Below, piece by piece: positions 42,794 through 55,000 of a stretch of DNA of 64,000 nucleotides. Below the pieces are notes generated by a model, which worked only from the letters and a program-made list of their open reading frames with translations, ran no database searches and was not told where the DNA came from. A program made the translations under genes and the position numbers. Position 1 is the stretch's first letter, and every line of letters starts with the position of its first letter. Origin of the DNA: a virus; IMG/VR virus record IMGVR_UViG_3300007734_000761, positions 62,001 to 126,000 of that record; one strand, 5' to 3'.

Positions 42794-43687
42794 TTATAAA
42801 CCAAATCTTCCTCTTATAGCATCCCAGTTTTGAGCTACTTCTCCAGCAGATAATTCTCTATCGTACATATGGAAAGCAGCAATGTTTCCTGTTAGTCGTC
42901 TAAAATCATATCTAGGGTCACCTCCTAATACTAAAGTATTACCTCCGTTATTTATAATTCCATTTCCTCCACCCGCTGTTCCTGATAAACTACCATTTAA
43001 ATAAATTTTTGTGGCTGTATTACTATATGTACCTACTACTTGATACCAGTTTCCTGCTGTTAAATTAACACCTGTAGTTGCTGCTATAATATTATAACTT
43101 CCTGGAGGATTAGCATTTACATAAAATGAAAGACTTGTAGAACCTAAAGTACCATTTGGATGAAGTAACCACATATTAGATGTTACCCAATCATCTGTAT
43201 TATAAGTTGATTGACCTGCTCCTGCTCCTATAGCCCAAGAACCATTAGCTTTTATCCATATTTCAACTGTAAACTCATTTAAAGGATTAGGACCAGGATT
43301 AGATCCTATATAATCATCAGCACCATCAAAAGTAAAAGATCCACCATTTGTAGGATCCCATCCTCCCCCATTATATAAAGTTCCATCATATGATGGAAAA
43401 CCTCCAGCAACGTCTGTTATACTAGTTCCAAATCCAGGATATGAACCTATAGTAGGCCAAGCATCATAGTTTAATATTAACCCAGATGTTACTATCCATT
43501 GTCCTGTATATCCATACCATTGGTTTGGAGAATAATTAGCACCTCCTGGATTTGTGGGTTGAATGTAACTATAGGCATTTAAAGCACCATAAGTTCCATT
43601 ATAAGCATCTTGTAAATTAAAACTACTACCAGCTCCAAATTCGGAACGAATTTGTCCATATGATATTTGTCCTGAGTAAGGTAACAT
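42794..43687 (-). CDS. Adhesin with LamG/concanavalin-like domain
   Basis: 297 residues. The N-terminal YSGQISYGQIRSEFGAGSSF segment is a virion-attachment type found in phage fibre genes. From about residue 73 a laminin-G-like beta sandwich follows: GGSFTFDGADDYIGSNPG, LNEFTVEIWIKANG, WYQVVGTYSNTATKIYLNGS and NIAAFHMYDRELSAGEV. Such domains bind sugars. The start shares one base with the end of the collagen-like gene, so the two are probably co-expressed as parts of the same fibre network. Confidence 0.75.
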   Translation of the reverse strand: MLPYSGQISYGQIRSEFGAGSSFNLQDAYNGTYGALNAYSYIQPTNPGGANYSPNQWYGYTGQWIVTSGLILNYDAWPTIGSYPGFGTSITDVAGGFPSYDGTLYNGGGWDPTNGGSFTFDGADDYIGSNPGPNPLNEFTVEIWIKANGSWAIGAGAGQSTYNTDDWVTSNMWLLHPNGTLGSTSLSFYVNANPPGSYNIIAATTGVNLTAGNWYQVVGTYSNTATKIYLNGSLSGTAGGGNGIINNGGNTLVLGGDPRYDFRRLTGNIAAFHMYDRELSAGEVAQNWDAIRGRFGL

Positions 43688-46080
43688 TATTTATTTTTTA
43701 ATATTTCAACTTCTGCTTTAAGTTCTTTAATAGCTTGTATCAATAAAGGTACTAATCTATCATAAAGAACTGTTTTATATTCACCCCATTCAGCTATTAC
43801 TTCAGGCATTACAGATTCAATTTCTTGAGCTATAACCCCAACTTCACGTTTACCTACTCTTGATGGAGCCATTTCTTCTGCTTCTGGAGTCCAATTAAAT
43901 CTAACACCTCTAATATGATCCATTAAATCTAAAGCTGAATCAATATTTTCTACATTTGTTTTTAATCTACCATCTGAGAAGAAGGCTATAATATTACCTG
44001 TAGCTCTAATTTCTCCAGCAATACCTGGTGCAGGAGTATTTACTCCTAATGAATTAATTTGAGCATCTGAGTTAGTTGTAAATCCACCTGTTGTTCCTTG
44101 AGCACCTGTAGGGCCAGGACCTCCTGTAGGACCTGTTGGGCCTGGAGAACCAGTAGGACCTGCTGGGCCTTGAGGACCAGTAGCACCTTGAGGACCTGTA
44201 CATCCTGTAGCACCTGGAGCACCTGTGTTACCTTGTGGACCTTGTGGACCTAAAGGACCTGTAGGACCCGTAGCTCCTTGAGCTCCAGTAGCGCCTTGAG
44301 GACCTGTAGGACCTGTTGGACCAGTTGGACCTGTAGCGCCTGCAAATCCTTGAACACCTTGTGGACCTGTTGGACCAGTTGGACCTGTACTTCCTTGAAC
44401 TCCTGGAGCGCCTGTTGGACCTTGAGGACCTGCTGGACCTTGAGGACCAGTTGCACCTGTGGATCCTTGGGCACCTGTAGCGCCTTGTGGACCTGTTGCT
44501 CCGGTTGTACCCTGAGCGCCTGTAGCGCCTTGTGGACCTTGTGGACCTGTTGCACCTTGAGGACCTGTTGCACCAGTTGTACCCTGAGCGCCTGTAGCGC
44601 CTTGAGGACCAGTTGATCCTGTAGCGCCTTGAGCACCAGTTGAACCTTGAGGACCGGTTGCACCCGCAAAACCTTGTACACCTTGTGGGCCAGTAGGACC
44701 TGTTGGACCTGTAGTTCCTTGAACTCCTGGGGCACCTGTGCTACCTTGTGGACCAGTAGGACCCGTAGGACCTGTTGCACCAGTAGTACCTTGAGCGCCT
44801 GTATTACCTTGAGGACCCTGTGGGCCAGTAGCACCTTGTGCACCTGTATTACCTTGAGGACCTTGTGGGCCTGTTGCTCCTGTAGCGCCTTGAGCACCAG
44901 TTGAACCTTGAGGACCTGTTGCACCAGTAGTACCTTGAGCTCCCGTATTTCCTTGTGGACCTTGAGGACCAGTAGGACCTGTAGCACCTACTATACCTTG
45001 AACACCTTGAGGACCTTGTGGACCTGTAGGGCCAGTTGTACCTTGAACTCCTGGAGCACCTGTAGGGCCTTGAGGACCTAAAGGACCTGTTGGGCCTGTA
45101 GTACCTTGTGCACCTGTTGCGCCTTGTGGACCTTGAGGACCTAAAGGACCTGTTGGACCCGTAGCGCCTTGAGCACCTGTAGCACCTTGAGGACCTGTTG
45201 CACCAGCGAAACCTTGTACACCTTGTGGACCTTGAGCTCCTTGAGGACCAGTAGTTCCTTGTATTCCAGGTGCTCCAGTAGTACCAGTTGTACCTTGTGC
45301 TCCTGTATTACCTTGAGGACCTTGAGCACCCGTTGTACCTTGAGCTCCTTGAGGACCTTGTGGACCTAACGGACCTGTTGGACCAGTAGCTCCTTGAGCT
45401 CCTGTATTACCTTGAGGACCTTGAGCTCCAGTAGTACCTTGTGCGCCTGTGTTACCTTGAGGACCAGTTGCTCCTGTAGTACCTTGAGCTCCGGTTGCTC
45501 CAGTAGCACCTACAATACCTTGAACACCTTGAGGACCTTGAGCTCCTACAGCACCTTGAATACCTTGAGGACCTTGAGGACCTAATGGACCAGTAGCTCC
45601 TTGAGCTCCAGTGTTACCTTGTGGACCTTGAGGACCTGTAGTACCTTGAGCGCCTGTATTTCCTTGAGGGCCTTGAGCACCTGTAGCGCCTTGAGCACCA
45701 GTTGAACCTTGAGGACCAGTAGTTCCTTGAGCTCCTGTAGCACCTTGTGGACCAGTTGTACCTTGAGCTCCTGTAGCACCTTGTGGACCAGTAGCACCTT
45801 GAGGGCCAGTTGGACCTGTTGTTCCTTGAGCACCTGTATTACCTTGAGGACCTTGAGGACCTGTTGCACCTTGAGGACCAGTTGCTCCAGTAGGTCCTGT
45901 AGAACCCTGAGCTCCTGTAGCACCTTGAATACTTGCTGCTGGTCCTCCATTTACAGAAATACTTACTCCTTGAGCAACTGCTGGTGTTCCAGTTGTTTGC
46001 ATAGTCAGTGTAACGGTTTGAGTACCATCAACAAACTTTAATATACCTGTAGCGGGTGTTATTTGGACGTTTTTTGCCAT
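43687..46080 (-). CDS. Collagen-like fibre with C-terminal S74 intramolecular chaperone
   Basis: 797 residues. After a 52-residue N-terminal beta domain, residues about 53-664 are near-perfect Gly-X-Y triplets ([17 protein letters not shown] type), roughly 204 triplets with Pro mostly in the X position. Residues about 702-797 are a peptidase S74 chaperone: SDGRLK with Ser702 and Lys707 spaced as in the known auto-cleaving dyad, then [15 protein letters not shown] and [15 protein letters not shown]. Such domains trimerise the fibre and cut themselves off. ATATTTAT lies 6 nt upstream. The 2OG oxygenase gene is close by. Confidence 0.9.
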   Translation of the reverse strand: MAKNVQITPATGILKFVDGTQTVTLTMQTTGTPAVAQGVSISVNGGPAASIQGATGAQGSTGPTGATGPQGATGPQGPQGNTGAQGTTGPTGPQGATGPQGATGAQGTTGPQGATGAQGTTGPQGSTGAQGATGAQGPQGNTGAQGTTGPQGPQGNTGAQGATGPLGPQGPQGIQGAVGAQGPQGVQGIVGATGATGAQGTTGATGPQGNTGAQGTTGAQGPQGNTGAQGATGPTGPLGPQGPQGAQGTTGAQGPQGNTGAQGTTGTTGAPGIQGTTGPQGAQGPQGVQGFAGATGPQGATGAQGATGPTGPLGPQGPQGATGAQGTTGPTGPLGPQGPTGAPGVQGTTGPTGPQGPQGVQGIVGATGPTGPQGPQGNTGAQGTTGATGPQGSTGAQGATGATGPQGPQGNTGAQGATGPQGPQGNTGAQGTTGATGPTGPTGPQGSTGAPGVQGTTGPTGPTGPQGVQGFAGATGPQGSTGAQGATGSTGPQGATGAQGTTGATGPQGATGPQGPQGATGAQGTTGATGPQGATGAQGSTGATGPQGPAGPQGPTGAPGVQGSTGPTGPTGPQGVQGFAGATGPTGPTGPTGPQGATGAQGATGPTGPLGPQGPQGNTGAPGATGCTGPQGATGPQGPAGPTGSPGPTGPTGGPGPTGAQGTTGGFTTNSDAQINSLGVNTPAPGIAGEIRATGNIIAFFSDGRLKTNVENIDSALDLMDHIRGVRFNWTPEAEEMAPSRVGKREVGVIAQEIESVMPEVIAEWGEYKTVLYDRLVPLLIQAIKELKAEVEILKNK
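43926..45926 (-). repeat. Gly-X-Y coding repeat (collagen-like), about 200 triplets
   Basis: Nine-base periodic DNA encoding [15 protein letters not shown] and GNT triplets. The repeat creates spurious open frames on both strands that should not be annotated. Confidence 0.9.
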
Positions 46081-46086
46081 TTATAT

Positions 46087-46094
46087 ATAAATAT
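46087..46094 (-). promoter_or_regulatory. ATATTTAT late-type motif
   Basis: 6 nt upstream of the collagen-like fibre ATG, in the 14-base gap after the giant fibre gene. Confidence 0.35.
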
Positions 46095-49000
46095 TTATTC
46101 TCTAATATATTCTGTTATTAATTTATCTACATCTTTACGTTCACCGTATACTACATAATAACAATCTATATTACCTTCTTCAATTCCTATTGTCACTTTT
46201 TCAGGATTAGCTGATATTACATATAAGTTTTGTGGTTTACCTATTGAGGTTAAAGTTACTGTTATAGAATCTTCATGTACTAAATCAGTCCAATAATATG
46301 GTAATTCAATAGTGTTGTTATTAGTTAATCTACCTCTAACATATACACCAATTTCTGGACCTTCAAGTACTGAGTATCTTAATCTCCAAGGTTCTTTTTT
46401 AGTTGGGTGAATAATGTCAAAGTTTTTAATATTACCATTAATAATATCAAAATTAAGAACTCCACCAACAACAGCTCCACCAGGATTTATTGAACCTGCT
46501 CCTAAATCTAAGTTTCCTCCACCAGTGTCTATAGCACCCCCATTAGTATCAATACTACCACCTGCTAAATTAAGATTAGCACCACTATTTAAATTAAGTG
46601 TTGATCCATCAAATGTTAAATTAGCTTCACCATTAATTGTAGATGTACCTGTAGCGGTTAATACATAATTATCTGTATTATTAGTAATAGTAGTTGTACC
46701 TGATGTACCCGATGAACCACTTGAGCCAGATGTACCTGAACTTCCGCTAGTTCCATTTATACCTGATGTACCTGATGAACCTGAACTTCCACTTGTTCCT
46801 GAAGAACCGCTCGTTCCTGAAGTACCTGAAGCTCCGCTAGCTCCTGAAGTACCTGATGAACCACTTGAACCTGAAGTGCCACTTGAACCTGATGAGCCAC
46901 TTGTTCCTGATGAACCACTAGATCCAGATGTGCCTGAAGAACCGCTAGAACCTGAAGTTCCGCTTGAACCACTAGTACCGCTTGAACCTGAAGAACCGCT
47001 AGAACCTGATGTACCAGATGAACCTGAGCTGCCGCTCGTTCCTGATGAACCACTTGATCCACTTGTTCCTGAAGAACCTGAAGAACCACTTGTGCCTGAA
47101 GAACCTGAGGAACCACTTGTGCCTGAAGTACTATTAACTCCGCTTATACCAGAAGTACCAGATGATCCTGATGTTCCACTTGATCCACTTGAACCACTAG
47201 TTCCAGAAGAACCTGAGCTTCCACTTGTTCCTGATGAACCACTAGAACCTGATGTACCAGAAGAACCGCTTGTTCCACTTGAACCTGAAGAGCCTGATGT
47301 TCCACTTGATCCACTAGAACCTGAAGTGCCTGAACTTCCTGAAGTTCCTGATGATCCACTTGTTCCTGAGCTTCCGCTTGAACCTGAAGTGCCTGAACTA
47401 CCTGATGAACCTGATGTACCGCTTGAACCTGAAGAACCACTAGTACCTGAAGAACCTGATGTGCCAGATGATCCACTTGTTCCTGAGTTACCTGATGAAC
47501 CTGATGTTCCTGAACTTCCACTAGAACCACTAGTACCAGATGAACCTGAAGAACCACTTGTTCCGCTTGATCCTGAAGAACCTGATGTGCCTGATGATCC
47601 ACTTGAGCCAGATGTTCCAGAAGTACCGTTAACTCCACTTATACCTGATGTACCTGAGCTGCCACTTGATCCGCTTGTTCCTGAGGAACCTGAAGAACCG
47701 CTTGTTCCTGAACTTCCACTTGAACCTGATGTTCCACTTGATCCACTTGTTCCTGATGAACCCGAAGTTCCTGATGAACCACTTGATCCACTTGTTCCTG
47801 AAGAACCTGAACTTCCTGAAGTACCGCTTGAACCTGATGTGCCACTTGAGCCAGATGTTCCAGAAGAACCTGATGAACCAGACGTTCCTGAAGAACCGCT
47901 AGAACCTGAAGTACCACTTGAACCAGACGTTCCTGAACTACCTGATGTTCCACTTGTTCCAGATGCACCAGAATTTCCAGAAGAACCACTAGAACCTGAT
48001 GTTCCGCTTGAACCTGAACTACCTGAAGTTCCGCTTGAGCCTGATGTTCCTGAAGAACCGCTAGAACCTGAAGTTCCACTTGAACCTGATGAACCAGATG
48101 TTCCTGAAGAACCAGATGTTCCACTAGAACCTGAACTTCCGCTAGTTCCTGAAGAACCTGAAGAACCAGACGTTCCTGAAGAACCGCTAGAACCTGAAGT
48201 GCCAGAACTTCCACTTGAACCAGATGTTCCTGAACTACCACTAGTACCTGATGTACCGTTTACTCCGCTTATACCTGATGTTCCTGAAGATCCTGAGGAA
48301 CCTGATGTTCCACTAGAACCTGAAGAGCCTGATGTGCCAGAGCTACCTGATGTGCCTGATGAACCTGAAGTGCCACTAGAACCACTTGATCCACTTGTTC
48401 CAGATGAACCTGAACTTCCACTTGTTCCAGATGAACCTGATGAGCCACTAGTTCCTGATGATCCGCTTGTTCCTGATGATCCACTTGTACCTGAACTTCC
48501 ACTAGAACCACTAGTACCAGATGAACCTGAGCTTCCTGAAGTGCCTGAAGAACCTGATGTACCACTTGAGCCGCTAGAACCTGATGTTCCTGATGATCCT
48601 GAAGTACCAGATGAACCTGAAGTTCCACTTGAGCCGCTTGATCCAGATGTACCTGAAGAACCTGAGCTTCCACTTGTTCCTGATGAACCACTAGTTCCAC
48701 TTGAGCCAGAAGTACCAGATGAACCAGAAGTTCCTGAAGTACCATTAACACCACTTATACCTGAAGTGCCAGAACTACCACTAGTTCCACTTGAACCTGA
48801 TGTTCCACTAGAACCAGATGTTCCTGATGAACCACTAGTTCCTGAAGAGCCTGAGCTTCCGCTTGTTCCTGATGAACCACTAGTTCCACTTGAGCCAGAC
48901 GAACCTGAAGTTCCACTTGAGCCAGATGAACCTGAAGTTCCAGATGAACCTGATGTTCCTGAACTTCCTGAAGTGCCTGATGATCCTGAACTTCCGCTAG

Positions 49001-52000
49001 TTCCTGATGAACCACTTGAACCTGATGTGCCACTACTACCTGATGAGCCACTTGTTCCGCTTGAACCTGAAGAACCTGATGTACCACTTGATCCACTTGT
49101 TCCACTTGAACCACTAGTACCGGATGAGCCTGAGCTTCCACTTGTACCAGAACTGCCTGAACTGCCTGAAGTTCCAGAAGATCCACTAGTTCCGCTTGAT
49201 CCTGAAGAACCTGATGTACCTGAAGTGCCATTAACACCACTTATACCTGAAGTACCTGATGATCCTGAAGATCCTGATGTACCCGAACTACCAGACGAAC
49301 CTGAAGTGCCTGAAGAACCTGATGTACCTGAGCTACCGCTAGTTCCTGATGAACCACTTGTTCCACTTGAACCTGAACTTCCTGATGTACCCGATGAACC
49401 ACTTGAGCCAGATGTACCTGAACTTCCGCTAGTTCCACTTGAACCTGAAGTTCCTGATGAACCTGACGAGCCACTAGTTCCAGATGAACCTGATGTTCCA
49501 CTTGAACCACTTGTTCCACTAGAGCCTGATGTTCCTGAAGAACCTGAAGAACCACTTGTTCCAGATGAACCACTTGAACCAGATGTTCCTGAACTACCAC
49601 TAGTACCTGATGTACCATTTACTCCGCTTATACCTGATGTTCCACTTGAACCTGATGAACCTGATGTTCCACTAGAACCAGATGATCCTGATGTACCTGA
49701 ACTACCACTTGAGCCAGATGTTCCAGAAGACCCACTAGAACCTGAAGTTCCACTTGAACCTGATGTGCCTGAACTGCCAGAAGTTCCTGAGCTTCCACTT
49801 GTACCTGAAGTTCCTGAGCTACCGCTTGAACCTGAAGTACCTGAACTACCTGATGTTCCAGATGAACCGCTTGAACCTGAAGTGCCCGATGAACCGCTTG
49901 AACCTGATGTTCCGCTTGAACCTGAAGTGCCTGAGCTGCCACTTGAACCTGAGGTTCCGCTTGAACCTGATGTTCCTGAGGTGCCATTTACACCACTTAT
50001 ACCTGATGTACCAGATGAACCTGAAGTACCTGATGAGCCACTTGAACCACTAGTACCAGAAGAACCTGAACTACCTGATGTTCCTGAACTTCCACTAGTT
50101 CCACTTGAACCTGATGTTCCTGAACTTCCTGAAGTACCTGATGATCCCGAAGAACCACTAGTACCAGAAGAACCTGATGAACCTGATGTGCCAGAGCTAC
50201 CTGATGTGCCTGAACTACCTGAAGTACCACTAGAGCCTGATGTTCCTGAAGAACCTGAAGAACCACTTGTGCCTGATGAACCTGAACTTCCACTTGTACC
50301 AGAAGAACCTGATGAACCAGATGTGCCTGATGAACCTGAACTTCCACTTGTACCAGAAGATCCACTAGATCCTGAGGTGCCAGATGAACCTGAAGTGCCA
50401 GAAGAACCACTAGTACCTGATGTACCATTTACTCCGCTTATACCTGATGTTCCTGATGAACCTGATGTTCCTGATGAACCTGATGTTCCTGATGAACCAG
50501 AGCTACCTGAAGTTCCTGATGAACCTGATGTTCCACTAGAACCACTTGTTCCACTTGATCCTGAACTACCACTAGTACCTGAAGATCCACTTGAGCCACT
50601 AGTACCTGAAGAACCTGAAGTACCTGAAGAACCACTAGTACCTGAACTACCACTTGAGCCAGATGTTCCTGAGCTACCTGATGAACCTGATGTACCTGAA
50701 GATCCACTAGTACCTGAAGAGCCTGAAGTACCTGAAGAACCAGAGCTACCTGAAGTACCTGATGAACCTGATGAACCTGAAGTACCACTTGAACCTGATG
50801 TTCCTGAACTGCCAGAAGTACCTGAGCTTCCACTTGAACCTGAAGTTCCTGAACTGCCAGAAGTACCTGAGCTTCCACTTGAACCTGAAGTTCCTGAACT
50901 GCCAGAAGTACCTGAGCTTCCACTTGAACCTGACGTACCACTTGAGCCAGAAGTTCCAGAAGTTCCATTAACTCCACTTATACCTGAAGTGCCTGAAGAT
51001 CCGGATGTACCTGAACTGCCACTTGAGCCAGATGTACCTGAAGAGCCACTTGAACCTGATGTTCCTGATGAACCTGAAGATCCTGAAGTACCTGATGAAC
51101 CGCTTGTTCCACTAGAACCAGATGATCCTGATGTACCTGAACTGCCAGAAGTACCACTTGAACCTGAAGAACCACTTGTTCCACTTGAACCACTTGAACC
51201 TGAGGTGCCACTTGATCCGCTTGTTCCGCTAGAACCCGATGTTCCTGATGAACCACTTGTTCCTGATGAACCGCTTGAACCTGAAGTACCTGATGTACCA
51301 TTTACTCCGCTTATACCTGAAGTACCTGAAGATCCTGATGTACCTGAAGAACCTGATGTTCCTGAAGATCCACTTGAGCCAGATGTTCCTGATGAACCTG
51401 AGCTGCCTGAGGTTCCTGAAGAACCGCTAGTACCGCTTGAACCTGAACTTCCACTTGTTCCACTTGAACCTGATGAACCGGAAGTACCACTACTACCGCT
51501 TGTACCTGATGAACCTGATGATCCTGAAGTACCAGATGAGCCACTTGTTCCTGAAGAACCAGATGTCCCTGAACTTCCTGAAGAACCTGATGTTCCACTT
51601 GAACCACTTGTTCCTGATGAACCAGAGCTGCCTGATGTTCCTGAAGAACCTGAGGTTCCTGATGAGCCACTTGTTCCTGATGAACCTGAAGATCCTGAAG
51701 TACCTGATGAACCGCTTGTTCCTGATGAACCACTAGTACCTGAAGTACCATCTACTCCACTTATACCTGATGTACCACTAGATCCTGAAGATCCTGAAGT
51801 ACCTGATGAACCACTTGAGCCAGATGTTCCTGATGAACCTGATGAACCGCTAGTACCACTTGAACCTGAAGTACCAGATGAACCTGATGTTCCAGAAGAA
51901 CCACTAGTACCTGATGATCCACTAGATCCTGAAGTACCAGATGAACCTGATGAACCTGAGGTTCCTGAAGAACCGCTAGTTCCACTTGAACCTGAGGTTC

Positions 52001-55000
52001 CACTAGAACCCGATGAACCTGAAGTTCCTGAACTTCCTGATGAACCTGATGTGCCGCTTGAACCGCTAGTACCTGATGAACCTGATGTTCCTGATGAGCC
52101 ACTAGTTCCTGAAGAACCGCTTGAACCTGAGGTGCCACTTGAACCACTAGATCCTGAAGTGCCAGATGAACCTGAAGAGCCTGAAGTACCAGATGAACCT
52201 GACGTTCCAGATGAACCTGAAGTTCCAGATGTACCATTTACACCACTTATACCTGATGTACCACTAGATCCTGAAGATCCTGAAGTACCTGATGAACCTG
52301 AAGAACCTGATGTTCCTGAAGAACCTGAGGTTCCTGAAGAACCGCTTGAGCCAGAGGAACCTGAAGATCCGCTTGTTCCACTTGAACCTGAAGACCCAGA
52401 TGTTCCTGATGAACCTGAACTTCCTGAAGTGCCACTTGAACCAGATGTTCCGGATGAACCACTTGTACCACTTGAACCTGAAGAACCTGAGGTTCCAGAT
52501 GAACCTGATGATCCTGAAGTGCCACTACTTCCACTAGTTCCTGAAGAGCCTGAAGTACCAGATGATCCTGAAGATCCTGAAGTTCCACTTGAACCTGAAG
52601 AACCTGAGGTGCCACTTGAACCTGAAGAACCTGAGGTACCACTTGAACCAGAAGTTCCGCTTGAGCCACTAGTACCTGACGAACCGCTAGTGCCTGATGT
52701 ACCATCCACACCACTTATACCTGAAGTACCTGAGCTACCTGAAGTTCCGGATGAACCACTTGAACCAGAAGTTCCGGATGAACCTGAAGTACCACTAGAG
52801 CCTGATGTTCCTGATGAACCACTTGAACCACTTGTTCCGGATGATCCGGAAGTGCCTGATGAACCACTAGTACCTGACGATCCGCTTGAACCAGACGTTC
52901 CTGATGAACCACTTGAACCAGAAGTTCCTGAAGAACCGCTAGTTCCACTTGATCCTGAAGTGCCACTTGAACCTGAAGATCCTGATGTTCCTGATGAACC
53001 ATTTGTTCCACTAGAACCAGATGATCCTGATGTGCCAGATGAACCTGAACTACCACTTGTTCCACTTGAACCTGAAGAACCTGAAGTTCCAGATGAACCT
53101 GATGAGCCACTGGTTCCTGAAGAACCAGAAGTTCCGCTTGAGCCACTAGTACCTGATGTACCGTCAACTCCACTTATACCTGAAGTACCTGAGCTACCGC
53201 TCGTACCTGATGAACCACTTGAGCCAGATGTACCACTAGATCCTGAAGAACCTGATGTTCCACTAGAACCGCTAGTTCCAGATGAGCCTGATGTACCTGA
53301 ACTTCCACTAGTTCCTGATGAACCACTTGAACCACTTGAACCAGAAGTTCCTGAAGAACCACTTGTTCCACTTGAACCACTTGTTCCTGATGAACCTGAC
53401 GTTCCAGATGAACCAGATGTCCCTGAACTTCCTGAAGAACCTGATGTTCCACTTGAACCTGAAGTACCAGATGAACCTGAACTTCCACTAGTTCCTGAAG
53501 AACCAGAAGATCCTGAAGTACCTGATGAACCTGACGTTCCAGATGAACCTGACGTTCCAGATGAACCTGAGCTACCTGCGGTTCCTGAAGAACCACTTGT
53601 CCCAGATGAACCAGAAGTACCTGACGTACCATCAACTCCACTTATACCTGAAGTGCCGCTTGAACCTGAAGTACCAGATGAACCTGAACTTCCGCTAGTT
53701 CCTGATGAACCACTTGAGCCAGATGTACCAGAAGAACCGCTTGTTCCACTTGAACCTGATGTTCCTGAAGAACCTGATGAACCCGAGGTACCTGAACTGC
53801 CACTAGTACCTGATGAACCTGAAGTGCCAGATGAACCTGATGAACCTGAAGTTCCTGAAGAACCTGAGCTGCCTGATGTGCCAGATGAACCTGAGGTTCC
53901 TGAAGAACCACTAGAACCAGACGTTCCTGAGCTGCCTGATGTACCACTAGAACCGCTAGTGCCTGATGAACCTGAAGATCCTGAAGTGCCTGATGAGCCA
54001 CTTGAACCACTTGTACCACTTGAACCTGAAGATCCTGAAGTACCTGATGAACCAGAGGTGCCACTTGAGCCGCTAGTTCCGGATGAACCAGAAGTACCTG
54101 ACGTGCCATCTACTCCACTTATACCTGAAGTACCTGAGCTGCCTGAACTACCTGATGTGCCTGAACTACCAGAGCTGCCTGATGTGCCTGAACTGCCGCT
54201 TGAACCAGATGTACCTGATGAACCACTAGTACCTGAACTACCTGACGTACCACTTGAGCCAGAAGATCCTGAAGTACCAGAACTACCTGACGAACCACTA
54301 GTCCCACTTGAACCTGAACTTCCACTTGTTCCTGATGAACCTGAACTTCCTGACGTACCACTTGAGCCAGAAGTGCCAGAACTACCTGATGTTCCTGATG
54401 AACCACTTGAGCCAGATGTACCTGATGTGCCATCTACTCCACTTATACCTGAAGTACCACTACTTCCTGAGGAACCAGAAGTACCTGATGAACCACTTGT
54501 TCCTGATGAACCTGAAGTGCCACTTGATCCACTAGAACCTGATGTTCCTGAAGAACCTGACGTACCACTTGAGCCGCTTGAACCACTTGTTCCACTTGAA
54601 CCTGATGAACCTGAAGTACCACTAGAACCAGATGTTCCACTACTACCACTTGTACCATCAATCCCAGAAGTACCTGATGAACCACTTGTGCCTGAACTAC
54701 CTGATGTTCCTGATGTTCCGTTTATACCTGAAATTCCAGAAGTTCCTGAGCTGCCACTTGAACCTGAAGTACCACTAGAACCAGAACTACCTGATGTTCC
54801 TGAACTTCCTGAAGAACCTGAGGTTCCACTACTACCACTTGTACCTGATGATCCTGAACTACCTGATGTTCCTGAACTGCCGCTCGTTCCTGATGAACCT
54901 GATGTACCTGAAGATCCTGAAGTGCCTGATGAGCCTGAAGATCCTGAAGTACCGGAACTACCTGAAGTGCCACTTGAACCTGATGTACCACTTGAACCAC

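Noticed and set aside
44250-46041. Other open frames on both strands in the collagen-like gene
   Set aside because: Shadows of the Gly-X-Y repeat; no independent domain or start signal.
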